Positions 13,773-25,715 of a DNA stretch of 64,000 nucleotides are shown piece by piece; the first letter of the stretch is position 1; each line of letters opens with the position of its first letter. The notes under the pieces were generated by a model. That model saw only the letters and a program-made list of their open reading frames with translations. It did no database searches and was not told the origin of the DNA. The stretch is from NCBI GenBank assembly GCA_905182995.1, contig CAJJDP010000128.1, positions 124,001 through 188,000 of the forward strand, written 5' to 3'. A program made the position numbers and the translations under genes. This DNA is from Paramecium octaurelia (taxonomy: Eukaryota; Ciliophora; Oligohymenophorea; Peniculida; Parameciidae).

Positions 13773-13799
13773 ATTTAATCGTTTTTATAATAATAATAA
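13773..13799. promoter_or_regulatory. 27-bp divergent intergenic spacer
   Basis: Only 27 bp, consisting largely of TAA/TTA runs, separate the ATG of the minus-strand kinase from the ATG of the plus-strand trichocyst matrix gene. Both 5' untranslated regions and any core promoter must fit here or overlap coding sequence. Confidence 0.55.
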
Positions 13800-15127
13800 A
13801 TGAAGCAATTCATATGTGTGTTGCTATTCATAGGTGTAATGGCATCTGATTTAGAAAGTACAATAAAAGAAGTAACAACTCAAAAATATGTAGATGAGAT
13901 AAACTGAATTCGGTCGATCCTTTTTAGAGAAAATACAAATGAATGATCCAGTTGAGAAGATAATTAGGGACATAGCCAACTTTTACAATAGTGTGGATAG
14001 AAGATTGGAGGAAGGAGTGCAACAGTTCAAACAATCGCAGGAGAAATGCAATTAGGAGATAAAGGAATTAAAGACTAATGATGAGGAGTTGAATCGAAAA
14101 CTAGTAATCGAATAAACTATAATACATAGAGAGATATTCAAATAACAAGGGCACGTAAATAACCTCGTTATGATCTAATAATTCACCGATTTCATTAGAA
14201 AAATAAGATGAGACAAGAACTTGATCACCAAGAAACCAGGTATATTGAATTGAGAGAAGCAGAACAATCGTTTTTCAATTACAATCAAGATTAACTGGAT
14301 AAAGCTATGGTTGTTATTGTGGAAATCAGGAATAAATTTATTGGTTACTTGTCATTGAGATAGAATAGACAGAGAAAGGCTGCAGTTAGGGACAATCAGT
14401 ATTGGGATGACGATGAAACTCCATTTAATGATGATGATGATGACTATGATGAAGAAGAGGAGGAGAGACAACACAATGAGAAGTATGCCTTCATTCAAAT
14501 TATTGTGGCTATTTAGAGAGTCAAGACTGGATTAGAGATGGTATTCATAAAATATTTATATACAGAATGGAGTTACTCAATTGGTTTAAGGCATCGAAGA
14601 TTTATGTTAGCAGATGCATGACATCAAGGAAGGAAACATTATCTATGATGATTCAGAAGAAACTCTAAACAAATTGGCTAGCTAAGTCATTGATATCACA
14701 TCAAGTGTTTTGGATTGGATTGCTTAAGTGAAGAGGAGAGAGGAGAAGGCTGATGATAGCAAAGGAGATGTAATTATCTAAACTTTGAAATTGATAAATA
14801 AACAAAAACAATAGGCTGATCTAGAAATCGCATAATTAGGCAATGAATCTGCTGCCTTAAGTTAGCAATTGAGTTCTTTGGAGTAGAGTGAGGATTTGAC
14901 CAGATTTTCAATTAACAACAGCAAGGATATACTCTAAACTAAGATTGAAATGTGCAATGATTAGGAAGCTGCTTATAAGATGGAAAAAAGATAACTGTAA
15001 TTTCTTGATTGACATTAGGGAAGAATAACTGAATACTGTTGGGTTGCTGTTGGAGGCCATGGAATAGAAAGGAGGTTAGTTTAAGAGAGTTATGAAGACT
15101 TTGGAAGGAGTGGCCGATTACAAATGA
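13800..15127 (+). CDS. Trichocyst matrix protein with an acidic insert
   Basis: 408-aa product. A signal peptide (MKQFICVLLFIGVMAS) leads into a long amphipathic helical protein typical of the trichocyst matrix family, which crystallises in the secretory organelle. Four introns: 13872-13893 (22), 14167-14198 (32, starting GTTATG, less certain), 14541-14565 (25, CAG acceptor) and 14997-15018 (22). Removing them joins EEQLNTVGLLLEAME near the C-terminus, a usual ending of this family. Around residues 186-204 there is a striking Asp/Glu run, reasonable for a protein that must bind calcium and swell on discharge, but I do not know it in other members. Confidence 0.85.
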
Positions 15128-15170
15128 TTCTGCATCTGGATATAATAAATTATTTAATTATAAATTAATT

Positions 15171-16625
15171 ATGGAGCAAAACATTCCTCATCAGTTGGTA
15201 ATTCGGAACAAAAATGGAGTGTATCTTTCCAATATGTTGGCAAAGTCAGATGAGGAAATGCAATTGATTAATTAGGATGGAAATGCCTAATTGATCGTTT
15301 TGGAAAATCAAATAGTCATGTTCAATAAGTAATCTATCAAGCTCCATGATTATAAATAACAAATTAAGGAACAAGAGTTTACCAACCTGTAGAATATCCA
15401 TCTTACAGAATCTAAATAAAATCTCATTATTATGGATAAATTGGATTAACAACAATACTAATTGCAAATATTAAAGTTTCCTTCATTAGAATCAAAGGGT
15501 ATCAATTTCAATCTTAAAAATTTCAAAAGAGAAGCTTGGCCAATCTTAAAATTTTCATTTGAAGATTAATACTTTTTTATTATTCAAAATTAAAAGTTAC
15601 ATTGTTATGCTGATAATTAATGTGTCTATTAAACTGATGTTGGAAATTGTGAATATTTTAGTGTTTAACCTAATACTCAAAAACCGTTGGTTGTTTGCTA
15701 TAGTTTAATGGATTTCAATATTAAGGAATCCTTTTTAAAGATAGTTGACATGAATGGCAAAATCAAATATGAAAAGAAATTGCATTAAACTAGTGATTTG
15801 GAAGTGATTTGGTCACCAAATGGATAATCTTTATTAATAAATAAAGGGTTCCATGAAGACAATACAAATAAAAGTTATTTTGGATAAAATTAAGTTTTGT
15901 TCTATGATTTCCCTAAAAATGCTCTAAGAGAATTGCCAACATATGAAGGACCCATTCATCATGTTTAATGGTCACCATCTTCTAAAGAATTCATCTTATT
16001 ATCTGGTTTCATGCCATCCGGAGCTGTTATGTATGACAATACTTGTAAACCACTTTTCGAATTCGGAAAAGATCATAAGAATAAAATTATTTGGGGAAAT
16101 GGTAGATTTGTTATGATTTGTGGATTCGGTAATCTGGATGGCTCCATCCATATTTGGGATGCTAAAACTCTTAAATAAGTTAGTACAAACAAATACAAAT
16201 CAGCGAGTTTATGTCACTGGTCACCATGTAGTCGATACTATGTTTGTGCAAAAGTAACACCCAGAATGAATGTAGACAATTAATATTCACTCTTTGATTA
16301 TCATGGTAAAGAAATAATCAATAGAAAATTCTTGGAATTATATGATGTGTAATTTAGACCTTCAAATATTAAATTTGAGGAAAGACCTCCTACTCCTCCT
16401 AAACAAATTCAGTAAGAACCACCAAAAAAATAATTCATTGCCTTTGCTGATAATCCACTTGCATAATAAATGAGAGCTATGAAGGCAGGAGAAGGCGCAA
16501 GAGTATTACAAGTTGATGAAACCTTTGGAAAACAATCTAACAATAACTTCCCTCCTGGCTATGAACCTCCAAAAGAAAAGAAGAAAAGAGTAAGAAAGCC
16601 AAAATAATAGTAATAATAATAATGA
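15171..16625 (+). CDS. EIF2A: Eukaryotic translation initiation factor 2A
   Basis: 484-aa intronless product forming a beta-propeller of the eIF2A type. Diagnostic stretches are VIWSPNGQSLLI, VQWSPSSKEFILLSGFMPSG, LFEFGKDHKNKIIWG, ICGFGNLDGSIHIWD and CHWSPCSRYYVCAKVTPR. The family binds Met-tRNAi and supports non-canonical initiation; it acts in the cytoplasm. The product is shorter than human eIF2A (585 aa), mainly in the tail, which here is basic and ends in a Gln run encoded by TAA/TAG just before TGA. Confidence 0.92.
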
Positions 16626-17252
16626 TAGATCATATAAATCTAGAATAATCTATTTCTCTTATTTCTTCCTCCTATGTACATATGAATAATTTAATAATAA
16701 TAAGTAGTAGATTTCCATTATCTATTTAATGCATATATAGTTTAAATAATTCATCAAGCACAAATTCTAATACAAATAATATTTTTTGATATTTATATAA
16801 AGGGAACTATGAATAATTCCTCAAATAGGTTTTAATATTTTTGCACATTATTATGAAATTTTCTTGTCATCTTCATAACTAGTATATTAATTAATGAAAT
16901 TTTATCTTAAATCACTTCAGACATTTCTTGTAAAACGAACTAAAATGTAGATAATAATTTCTTAATTATAAAAATGTAATCGAAAAAGCAATTAATTAAC
17001 ATAAATAATCTTATGTATTTATCATTTAATATAGATAAATTAGATGTTATTTTATCAACTTTGCTTCCAAAATTACTAATTAACTCAAAAAGGTTATAAT
17101 ATATTAGATTTATTGGTAAATTAATATGTATTATGCAAAAGGCATATAGAATTTGAGAACCAGAATTTTATATAAAAAGAAAATAGAGTTGAACATGAAC
17201 TAGCGATATTTTGATTATAAATTATTGTATTATTATTTTAAAAAACGAATTA
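16626..17252. other. AT-rich intergenic stretch
   Basis: About 630 bp with very high AT content and no convincing open frame on either strand. Its last part (from 17016) is repeated after the N at 18399. Confidence 0.5.
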
Positions 17253-18398
17253 ATGATAGTTGCCTTATTTATTACAACTGCATTAGCTCTATAGATGAAT
17301 GAGCAGGCTACACTAACAACGGAAGCACAAACTGCTGTTAGGGAATTTGTTCAATCTGGTCCATTGGGAAAGATGATGTTTGAGTTTGCTCAAGTAGAGA
17401 TGCACGTAATAAGCTTTATCAAAAATTAGAGGCTTCTGGTGCTGTAGACATCTTGATTGAAGTTCTCAAGGCTTTTGGTCGTCAATAAGAAGACAGATTG
17501 AATGAAGAGAATACGATTGTAATAATGGCTATTTAATATAGTGGTAAAATAGACTTGGGGATCATAATGCTCGTAGAATTCAGTATGAGTCACTGGTAAC
17601 TGAGGGCGGATTAGCTATTAATAGGGATAGGAAAAAATTAACTTAGGAATATGAACCTAGAAAAGAGGAACTCAATGAAATTTTAACAACTTTGAAAACG
17701 AATATGGGCAAAAATGAAGTTGCTAAAAAGAATGCAGAAGCTTTGAGAGCTGAATAGAATGCATAATTCTAACAATAAGCAAATGAAATCACTGAAGCAA
17801 TTAAAGCAACTGATGACACTCTAGAATACATCAAGAGATGCAGTCAAGGTTCATTTATTGAAGTTGACAAAATTAATGATCATCTTCTATTCTTGTAAAA
17901 GAAATCATCTAAATCTACTGATTATGTTGGATCAATAATCTAAGCACTTATGTAAATTAGTGAGAAGTAGAACTTTGCTGATAGGGAGGTTTAGAAGTAA
18001 TTGGTTGATCTATTGCAATCATTAAGAGGTTATTTTGTGGAAACTCTACAGGCAGCCTACAATGATGAGGATTAATAGAAATTATTGCATGAAAACAGAA
18101 TGAATCAACTAGAAAATGAAAAATAAGTATTCGAAAAACAATATAGTGATGCTTATGCTGAAAGAGAATAACGATCATGTAGTTTATTCATTCTATTTCT
18201 TAGTATAAATTGAAGATACCAATAGATTATTAGATACAAGAGGCAAAGAATTATCAGGTTATTAAGATCGATTGACTACTGAAAACAATAATTTCTCTTA
18301 AAATCAAAAGATTCATGATGATCTAGTAGCAGCTATTAGTGGAGAAATAGGATATATCGAAAAGGCACTAGATGTTTTGATGACCTAAGCTTTTTCTG
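17016..18398. repeat. First copy of a perfect 1,383-bp direct duplication
   Basis: This block recurs at 18400-19782 (constant offset 1,384) with no difference that I can find. The two copies are separated by one N at 18399. The copy ends in the middle of a gene. The arrangement is what results when two contigs with overlapping ends are laid side by side instead of merged; a true tandem duplication is the alternative. Confidence 0.9.
17253..18398 (+). pseudogene. Trichocyst matrix protein gene, first copy, cut by the gap
   Basis: Identical to the complete copy at 18637-19817 but ends at the N, before the last 13 codons. Introns fall at 17378-17397, 17519-17541 and 18179-18203. It has no internal damage, so the truncation is positional rather than decay. 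It is probably the same locus sequenced twice and should not be counted as a second gene without checking. Confidence 0.75.
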
Positions 18399-18399
18399 N
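18399..18399. other. Assembly gap (single N)
   Basis: A single undetermined base between two copies of the same 1,383 bp. Confidence 0.95.
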
Positions 18400-19782
18400 T
18401 ATTTATCATTTAATATAGATAAATTAGATGTTATTTTATCAACTTTGCTTCCAAAATTACTAATTAACTCAAAAAGGTTATAATATATTAGATTTATTGG
18501 TAAATTAATATGTATTATGCAAAAGGCATATAGAATTTGAGAACCAGAATTTTATATAAAAAGAAAATAGAGTTGAACATGAACTAGCGATATTTTGATT
18601 ATAAATTATTGTATTATTATTTTAAAAAACGAATTAATGATAGTTGCCTTATTTATTACAACTGCATTAGCTCTATAGATGAATGAGCAGGCTACACTAA
18701 CAACGGAAGCACAAACTGCTGTTAGGGAATTTGTTCAATCTGGTCCATTGGGAAAGATGATGTTTGAGTTTGCTCAAGTAGAGATGCACGTAATAAGCTT
18801 TATCAAAAATTAGAGGCTTCTGGTGCTGTAGACATCTTGATTGAAGTTCTCAAGGCTTTTGGTCGTCAATAAGAAGACAGATTGAATGAAGAGAATACGA
18901 TTGTAATAATGGCTATTTAATATAGTGGTAAAATAGACTTGGGGATCATAATGCTCGTAGAATTCAGTATGAGTCACTGGTAACTGAGGGCGGATTAGCT
19001 ATTAATAGGGATAGGAAAAAATTAACTTAGGAATATGAACCTAGAAAAGAGGAACTCAATGAAATTTTAACAACTTTGAAAACGAATATGGGCAAAAATG
19101 AAGTTGCTAAAAAGAATGCAGAAGCTTTGAGAGCTGAATAGAATGCATAATTCTAACAATAAGCAAATGAAATCACTGAAGCAATTAAAGCAACTGATGA
19201 CACTCTAGAATACATCAAGAGATGCAGTCAAGGTTCATTTATTGAAGTTGACAAAATTAATGATCATCTTCTATTCTTGTAAAAGAAATCATCTAAATCT
19301 ACTGATTATGTTGGATCAATAATCTAAGCACTTATGTAAATTAGTGAGAAGTAGAACTTTGCTGATAGGGAGGTTTAGAAGTAATTGGTTGATCTATTGC
19401 AATCATTAAGAGGTTATTTTGTGGAAACTCTACAGGCAGCCTACAATGATGAGGATTAATAGAAATTATTGCATGAAAACAGAATGAATCAACTAGAAAA
19501 TGAAAAATAAGTATTCGAAAAACAATATAGTGATGCTTATGCTGAAAGAGAATAACGATCATGTAGTTTATTCATTCTATTTCTTAGTATAAATTGAAGA
19601 TACCAATAGATTATTAGATACAAGAGGCAAAGAATTATCAGGTTATTAAGATCGATTGACTACTGAAAACAATAATTTCTCTTAAAATCAAAAGATTCAT
19701 GATGATCTAGTAGCAGCTATTAGTGGAGAAATAGGATATATCGAAAAGGCACTAGATGTTTTGATGACCTAAGCTTTTTCTG
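18400..19782. repeat. Second copy of the 1,383-bp direct duplication
   Basis: Begins with the sequence found at 17016 and continues past the end of the shared block into unique DNA after 19782, so it supplies the intact 3' end of the trichocyst gene. Confidence 0.9.
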
Positions 19783-19817
19783 ATGAACTCTAATCAGCTA
19801 TTAATAAAGCTAAATGA
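18637..19817 (+). CDS. Trichocyst matrix protein (complete copy)
   Basis: 370-aa product. Signal peptide MIVALFITTALALQ, then a long helical, Gln/Glu/Lys-rich body with the pattern of trichocyst matrix proteins (for example VTEGGLAINRDRKKLTQEYE and TLKTNMGKNEVAKKNAEALR). Introns: 18762-18781 (20 nt, GTTTGA donor), 18903-18925 (23 nt) and 19563-19587 (25 nt); each is required to join coherent helices. Such precursors are cleaved and assembled into the crystalline core of trichocysts. It is clearly different in sequence from the gene at 13800, so the window holds two subfamily members. Confidence 0.88.
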
Positions 19818-19964
19818 AATATATTCAAATCAAAAATATTTATTATTTTGTTTTTATACAATTAAAGCATATAATTAAATTATTTAAAACCCAAAAGATT
19901 TCAAGTTAGATGGAAATTATAATAAGATTTAGTATGAAAATTGTATAACTTAATTTTAAAATCA

Positions 19965-20708
19965 TCATGCAAATTCTGTGTTACAAATTGGGCATTTTTT
20001 TGTTTGGGACAACCAATTCTAAATACATTTTTGGTGAAAGATATGGGAAACGTGACACTTCAATTGAACTATAGGATTCTATAATGAATTTTATATAAGT
20101 TATTGTAAACAAATTGTGCAATCTGTTTTCTCTTTGAGATCTACTTTAAAAAAAAAATTTTTATTGAAATTTTAAAGAGGTACCAACTTCTTCTATTATG
20201 ATAGATTATTTTGAACATTATTATTTGCAACATTATTTATGGGTTAAATATTTACACTTTGTTGAGGTTATTACTATTGTACGTCAATTTATTGGTTTTA
20301 TCTATTTTGTATTTATTCTTCTTAATTTATTTAAGTCAAGTTTCTGGTATATTGATCAGTAAAGAATGGAATAATTAAATATCTTATAAACATCAATACT
20401 AGAAATATTAATTAAGTTATTCCACACTCATATTCCAAAAAGATATCATAATTTATTATTACATGATCTGATTCCATCTCATTAGAAAACTCTGACATTC
20501 CAACAATTGTGAATATTAAGGATGTTGATATAAAGAGTTTAAATAGTTGATTTTATATTTTGTTCAATCTTAAAATTGAATCTATTAATTCTTAATGATC
20601 GACGAACTATATGTCATTATTTTATTAATAACTGTTTTCTATAAATATTTAAGATATAATCTTACATGAAGCAATGAAATATAATAATGATAAGATTAAT
20701 ATTATCAT
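19965..20708 (-). CDS. Transmembrane RING-H2 protein (likely E3 ubiquitin ligase)
   Basis: 247-aa intronless product. Signal peptide MIILILSLLYFIASC, membrane segments near residues 54-70 and 96-115 with YDIFLEYECGITQ between them, a very Gln/Asn-rich linker (about 120-180), and a C-terminal RING-H2 finger at 197-242: C197/C200, C218/H222/H225/C228 and C239/C242. The spacing C-x3-H-x2-H matches the truncated gene at 2-601, and the intermembrane segment is alike too, so they are paralogues about 20 kb apart on opposite strands. The stop is 147 bp from the end of the convergent trichocyst gene. Ubiquitin ligase activity on membrane cargo is inferred. Confidence 0.85.
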
Positions 20709-22797
20709 TAAAAAATGATAAAATAAATTCGATGAAATTAGAATATATGAAGAAGTATTGGGCGTTAAAATTATTATTACCAACAAAGCCACAAATTTGC
20801 CTAAATTATTAACAAGAAGGATCCCACTAAATATTTTAGTTTACATTATTACTTAAGGAACATCTAATCAATATAAGGAATATTTACTTGTGTTTAGGAT
20901 GTCGTGTTAATATAAAGGCCATATACGTTATTTGCATGCCAAATAAATTCTTTATGAGATTTTTAAGCCTTCATATATTATAATTGTGAAGAAGACTATT
21001 TCACATAAAATTCCTAATTCATTCAGCATGGGTCCTTAAAATTTAGCAGGTATCTTATTTTTAACACAATCGTCATAGTATTAATTTTCATCTAAATGAT
21101 CAGTTTCATAAGTACGATCATTTCTACTATCATAACATTTATAATAAGTCTTATCTTAAATATTCTTGGTCAACAAAAAAATTGCTAATACACAGTATAA
21201 ATATGTTAATCTGATAAGAGTAAATTTTGACTATGTCGTAAATTAAAATAGCATGTAACTTGCTGATATATAAACCCAGTTATTCATTTGAATTTCATTG
21301 TGGATTCGAATGTTATTCGTTTAAAGTTCGGAAAATTGTTGTTTTATATACATCATGCATCCAAAAAGTATTGTTAACAAAAGTATGAGTAAAATGCCTA
21401 AATATATTATCTATTATTATTCATTATTTTTGATAACTGCAATTATCGTTATAATTAATGTAACAAGTATCAAAAGCATTACACAATACAGCAAACACGG
21501 AATGAGAGAACTCCATTTATTTTATTATAATGATTATTAAGTTTAAAGTCGTTACCCAGGTTCAGAATAACTTTGATTACTTGAAAAAATGATAGAAATT
21601 TACAAATACCTATCTTACTATTAAAGCCTTGAGTTCGTTCGCATTTATTGTCAAATAGAAATATATGATAAATATATATATATAAATATAACTTCATAAC
21701 GTAGTGTTAACATTTAATTAGTCATAGTTCGTATTAAATAAAAATAATCTTAGTGAATATATAATTATTCATTTTTATTTTCTAATAAAACACTGTTAAT
21801 AGTTTCAGCTCTTAATTTAAAAATATATTTAAACTAATTATTTTTTATAATATTAATTAATAAAATTATAATGCAGTTGAAAAAAGGGCTATCCATGTTT
21901 AAACAATTATCCCTATCCAAAATATTATTTCTATCTCTTAAAATATTAAATACACTTGAAATTATTTATTGAACCAACAACTTTTAATTATTATCTTCAA
22001 TAACATTGATCCAAATTAGAAGTATGGCAAAAATTTCCATTTTCTTTTCAAATAGCTAACATATTTGATACAAAGGATTATTAATTTAAATTAATCCATT
22101 CTTTAGTTTGGAATTATATATATTTTCATTTTCACATTATTTAAATTAAATTTGTAATATTTTCTCTAACTATTTTTTTATCTATTTCTGATATCCATCA
22201 AAAGTTCTTTAAAAATGTTAGCAGCTTCTCCTATTCTATTTTTATAAAAATATTCATGATTTTGCAAAAATTATTTAAAGGTAATTTATCTCTTCTAAAC
22301 TGAGTATAGGCTTCAGAAAGTAAAAGGAAAAAAATAAATTTGGGTCTGATTTTTGTTAAACAGAGAGTTTGCTTTTCAATTGAAAAGTAATACATAAATT
22401 TCTTGTAATTTAATAAAAGCGTCAAAGTAAGAATGTAATTTGTTTACCTTCATATTAAATGAATATATAAATGTAACTTGATATAAATTCTCGAATTCAT
22501 CCAGCTTTTAGCTTTATAAGAAGAATCAATTATATAAAGAATAACTTTAATAAAAAACGAAAAAGCGTTAGAATATTATCTTCTATAAGAGATTTTGTAG
22601 ATGGAATAAGAAAGTAATTTAGTTAAGTATCCTTATTATAGATCTAAGTAGATTTCTGAAATAATAAACAGTTTTTTACTTAAATTATTCCTTGCTTATA
22701 ATTGAGATTTATACAGAAATTATAAAAAAATGATATAAGATAAACAAGAGTTTATAACATTTGCGAAATATTATGAAGATTATATATTTTTTTAAAA
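20709..22797. other. Long AT-rich stretch with only weak open frames
   Basis: About 2.1 kb, unusually long for this compact region. A plus-strand frame open from about 20719 has protein-like composition (PKLLTRRIPLNILVYIITQG, YKGHIRYLHAKQ); splicing a possible intron near 21050 would add a hydrophobic segment, but no start codon is visible. A second frame, 21355-21576, would give a 73-aa single-pass membrane peptide. From 21600 to 22797 I see nothing coding. It may hold a decayed or multi-intron gene that I could not resolve. Confidence 0.35.
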
Positions 22798-24151
22798 ATG
22801 TATGACCAAAATAACCCTTTGCAAGTAATACAGCTTAGAGGTAACAAGGTCAATTAAGGATAAAACATGACTTATGAATGCTAATTATCTACATTGTTAG
22901 GCTACGGAATAAATAGAGCATATGTTGGAGTGGATAATTTTGGCAAAAAAGTAGCTATAAAAGAAGTATTAATGATTTGATTCAAGCATCACAATGAAGA
23001 AGCGATGAGAAAAGAAATTTAAATATTAGAATAACTCAATCATCCAAATATAGTGTAATATTTAGATTCATGCAATTTATTCCATTAAACTAATCAATAT
23101 CATTCAGAATGGAATGGCTATATTTGCATGGAATTAGGTATTTACGATTTGTGTACATACAAACAAAAAAAGTTTCCTATTGGCAAAGAATTAGTAGATT
23201 AGATGCTGACTGCACTAGCTTATTTATAAAAATAAAAAATCGCCCATTGCGATATTAAACCTTAAAATATTCTAGTTATGTAAACTAATCCTATTGTTTT
23301 CAAAATTTGCGATTTTGCATCTAGCAAAATGGAAGAATCAGAATTGACAGAAAGATCAGAAGTATAATAAGCTTAAAAAGGACACACAAGAGCTAAAAAA
23401 TAGAAGAAATCATATGAAAAAAGCTTCGTTTAGATTGGGGTATAATGTAGTATATATTTAGACTAATTAATATATGTCTCCTGAAATGATAAACAAAAAT
23501 GTCTAAAACTATTACTTGTCTGATGTTTTTTCTTTAGGATTAGTGTTTTTATATGTTTTTAGGGATTACAGTCTGAATTAGGCAGACAGAGAATAACTAA
23601 AAGAATAAAAAATTAGTTAAGAAATTCAAGACAAAATAAATGAAAATGAAGACGATATTCAAAGAATTCTAAATCAAATGATTCAATTTGATCCTCAAGA
23701 TAGATTAGACTTTATAAATCTTCTGGATTTCTGGAATCAAAATAGGAAGAAAGTCAAAAAATAAGAATATAAATTTACACCTGTTAGAATGAATAGTACA
23801 GAATCAAAATTTTTATCTATTTAGCAAATTCAGAATTAAAGGGCATAGGTTTTCAGACTACCTTAATTAATAATTAAGAGAGGTTAAAGAAATTAATATT
23901 CTCAACATTATTAAAGTTCTACTCCTTAAAAGGATAATTTAACAATTGATAGAGTTGGACACTCTTATTCAAAACCAAAAAAATTGTAATAAATATCTCC
24001 TTCCAATAATTATTTTATGAAACCTCCTAAAACTCCTATTAAATCTAAAGCTTCAAGTCCTACAAAGAGTATGGCAAGTAATAAATTATAATAAACTCAG
24101 CATAAAGAAGAAAGAAATACTTTTTCTATAAAGGCAATTTAAGGAATATGA
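22798..24151 (+). CDS. Protein kinase-like protein with altered catalytic motifs
   Basis: 436-aa product; two introns, 22966-22986 (21 nt, AAG acceptor, removes an in-frame TGA) and 23440-23461 (22 nt, joins IGT to NQYMSPEMI). The kinase fold is recognisable: VAIK with Lys55, EIQILEQLNHPNIVQYLD, HCDIKPQNIL (143-152), DFA at 165-167 and YMSPEM. HRD has become HCD and DFG has become DFA, and the glycine loop (GYGINRAYVG) lacks its third Gly. Asp145 and Asp165 remain, so activity cannot be excluded. The activation segment is long and basic; the C-terminal tail is Ser/Pro-rich and basic. Family assignment is open. Confidence 0.75.
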
Positions 24152-24207
24152 ATTATTCACATTTTTTAATAGATTATAATTTAAGGATCAAAAACATTAA
24201 TAATTGT

Positions 24208-25692
24208 TCATTAATTTTGATTATCATTTTCTTCTAAAATTTATCCTTCTTATTATAATAATTGTTATTATTATTATTACTATTATGGTTATTCTTATAC
24301 AAATTTGATTGTTTTTGCTCTAACTCTCTTTTCGAATTTCTCTCTGTCTTTTGGATCACTATCATTCGAATTTTCAGTCCTTTTTAATTGCATTGCATCA
24401 TCAACATCATCATATTCTTTCTTTATAAATAATAATTCTGTAGCCATATCATCATCAGGTACTTTATATTAACTTATTAATCCGTTGATCTTCACCCATT
24501 ATTTCTCTTCTTCTTTCAGACGTGCTTTACATATTTCACAAAGCATTTAGAAATCAGTCCTATTATTGCACTTTGCGCATGGTTCTATTGTGATCTAGAA
24601 ATCTAATTTAAAGAATAATGTACAATGACTTTAAAATTTTTATCGAATCTTTCGTCCTTAATTATCTAACTTGGATCCAAGTCGTGTAATGAGAATTCCA
24701 GAGAACTTTAAAATATTAAGTATAATAAATACTTTTATGCAGTCTCATCAATGAATGCTGTATTGAATGCCAATCTAAACATTTTCTCTTTTTTCAAGAT
24801 TCCTTCGTTGAACACTTTTATTAAAATATCCCCATAAATTGGCATTAGTTTGTCTAATTTGAGCTTAAATTCACAAAAATTTAATACATCATGAGAAACC
24901 CCTTTATATTTTTTTGCTTCTTTTTATGTGGAATAAAGTTCTTTATCATTTTTAACTTAAATTACTTGCATATATGGCTTACAACTGCCATTCATATTAA
25001 AAGCAGGTGCTCTGCAAATTTAAATATAATCTTACTTTCCCTAAAATGTGATTCTTTTGAGAGTAACAACTGTTGGATAAATTACATAGCCCATACTCAA
25101 AAGTTTATAGAAGTATTCAACATATTTCACTTAGCAAGGTTGATTGACTCCCAGACCCTCCTCTTCAAATCTCTTCTTCCCATAATAATAAAGCACATCC
25201 TTAACACTCTTGAATTTCCCTGTGTAGAGTAGATAACAGCATATAATTGTGCCTGTTCTGCCTTTGCCAGCAAGACAATGAATGACCACTACATTAATTT
25301 TGTCGCCTAATTGTTTATATAAATCTCACCTTTCAAATAACCATGAATAAGATCGCAGATTTCAAACAAAAGATCCAGAGAAGGAGAATGATGATCTTTC
25401 CATATCCAACAATCCTGTACTACTCCTTTGAATTTTGATAAGTCATATTTTCGACCACTTAAATTAAAAACCATATAATCTGCATTATGTTATGTATTTA
25501 AATAACCAGCAACCTAATTATAATTAAGGTATCACCCACCTAATCTATTGGATTTCGATATAAACCTTCTATTCCTTCCCCAGGATAACTCATTGCAATT
25601 ATCCTTTTAGTCACGTACGTAAGATCAAGATTATATCCTTCCTATATTAAACGCTTCTTTTTTCCTGAGACCTTCTCTCTTAAGTAATTCAT
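24208..25692 (-). CDS. PTEN-like phosphatase with a C-terminal Cys4 motif
   Basis: 459-aa product with four introns: 25514-25539 (26), 25307-25329 (23), 24706-24732 (27, AAAG acceptor) and 24595-24623 (29). The N-terminus matches PTEN ([29 protein letters not shown]); the active-site loop is [10 protein letters not shown] (Cys123, Arg129), with Asp91 in the WIWKDH loop as likely general acid. A C2-type domain follows (LRLAFNT-like segment, then [18 protein letters not shown]). After it comes a Cys4 motif (PCAKC...LCEIC) and a Gln-rich tail, not found in animal PTEN. The family removes the 3-phosphate of PIP3 at membranes. The LAGKG loop keeps both lysine-loop positions only in part (PTEN has KAGKG). 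Confidence 0.85.
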
Positions 25693-25715
25693 TTTTAATA
25701 TTAAAAAATATAAAA

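Noticed and set aside
19990..20005. Apparent frameshift in the RING gene at the T7 homopolymer
   Set aside because: Recounting codon by codon shows the CPIC pair is in frame; the gene is intact.
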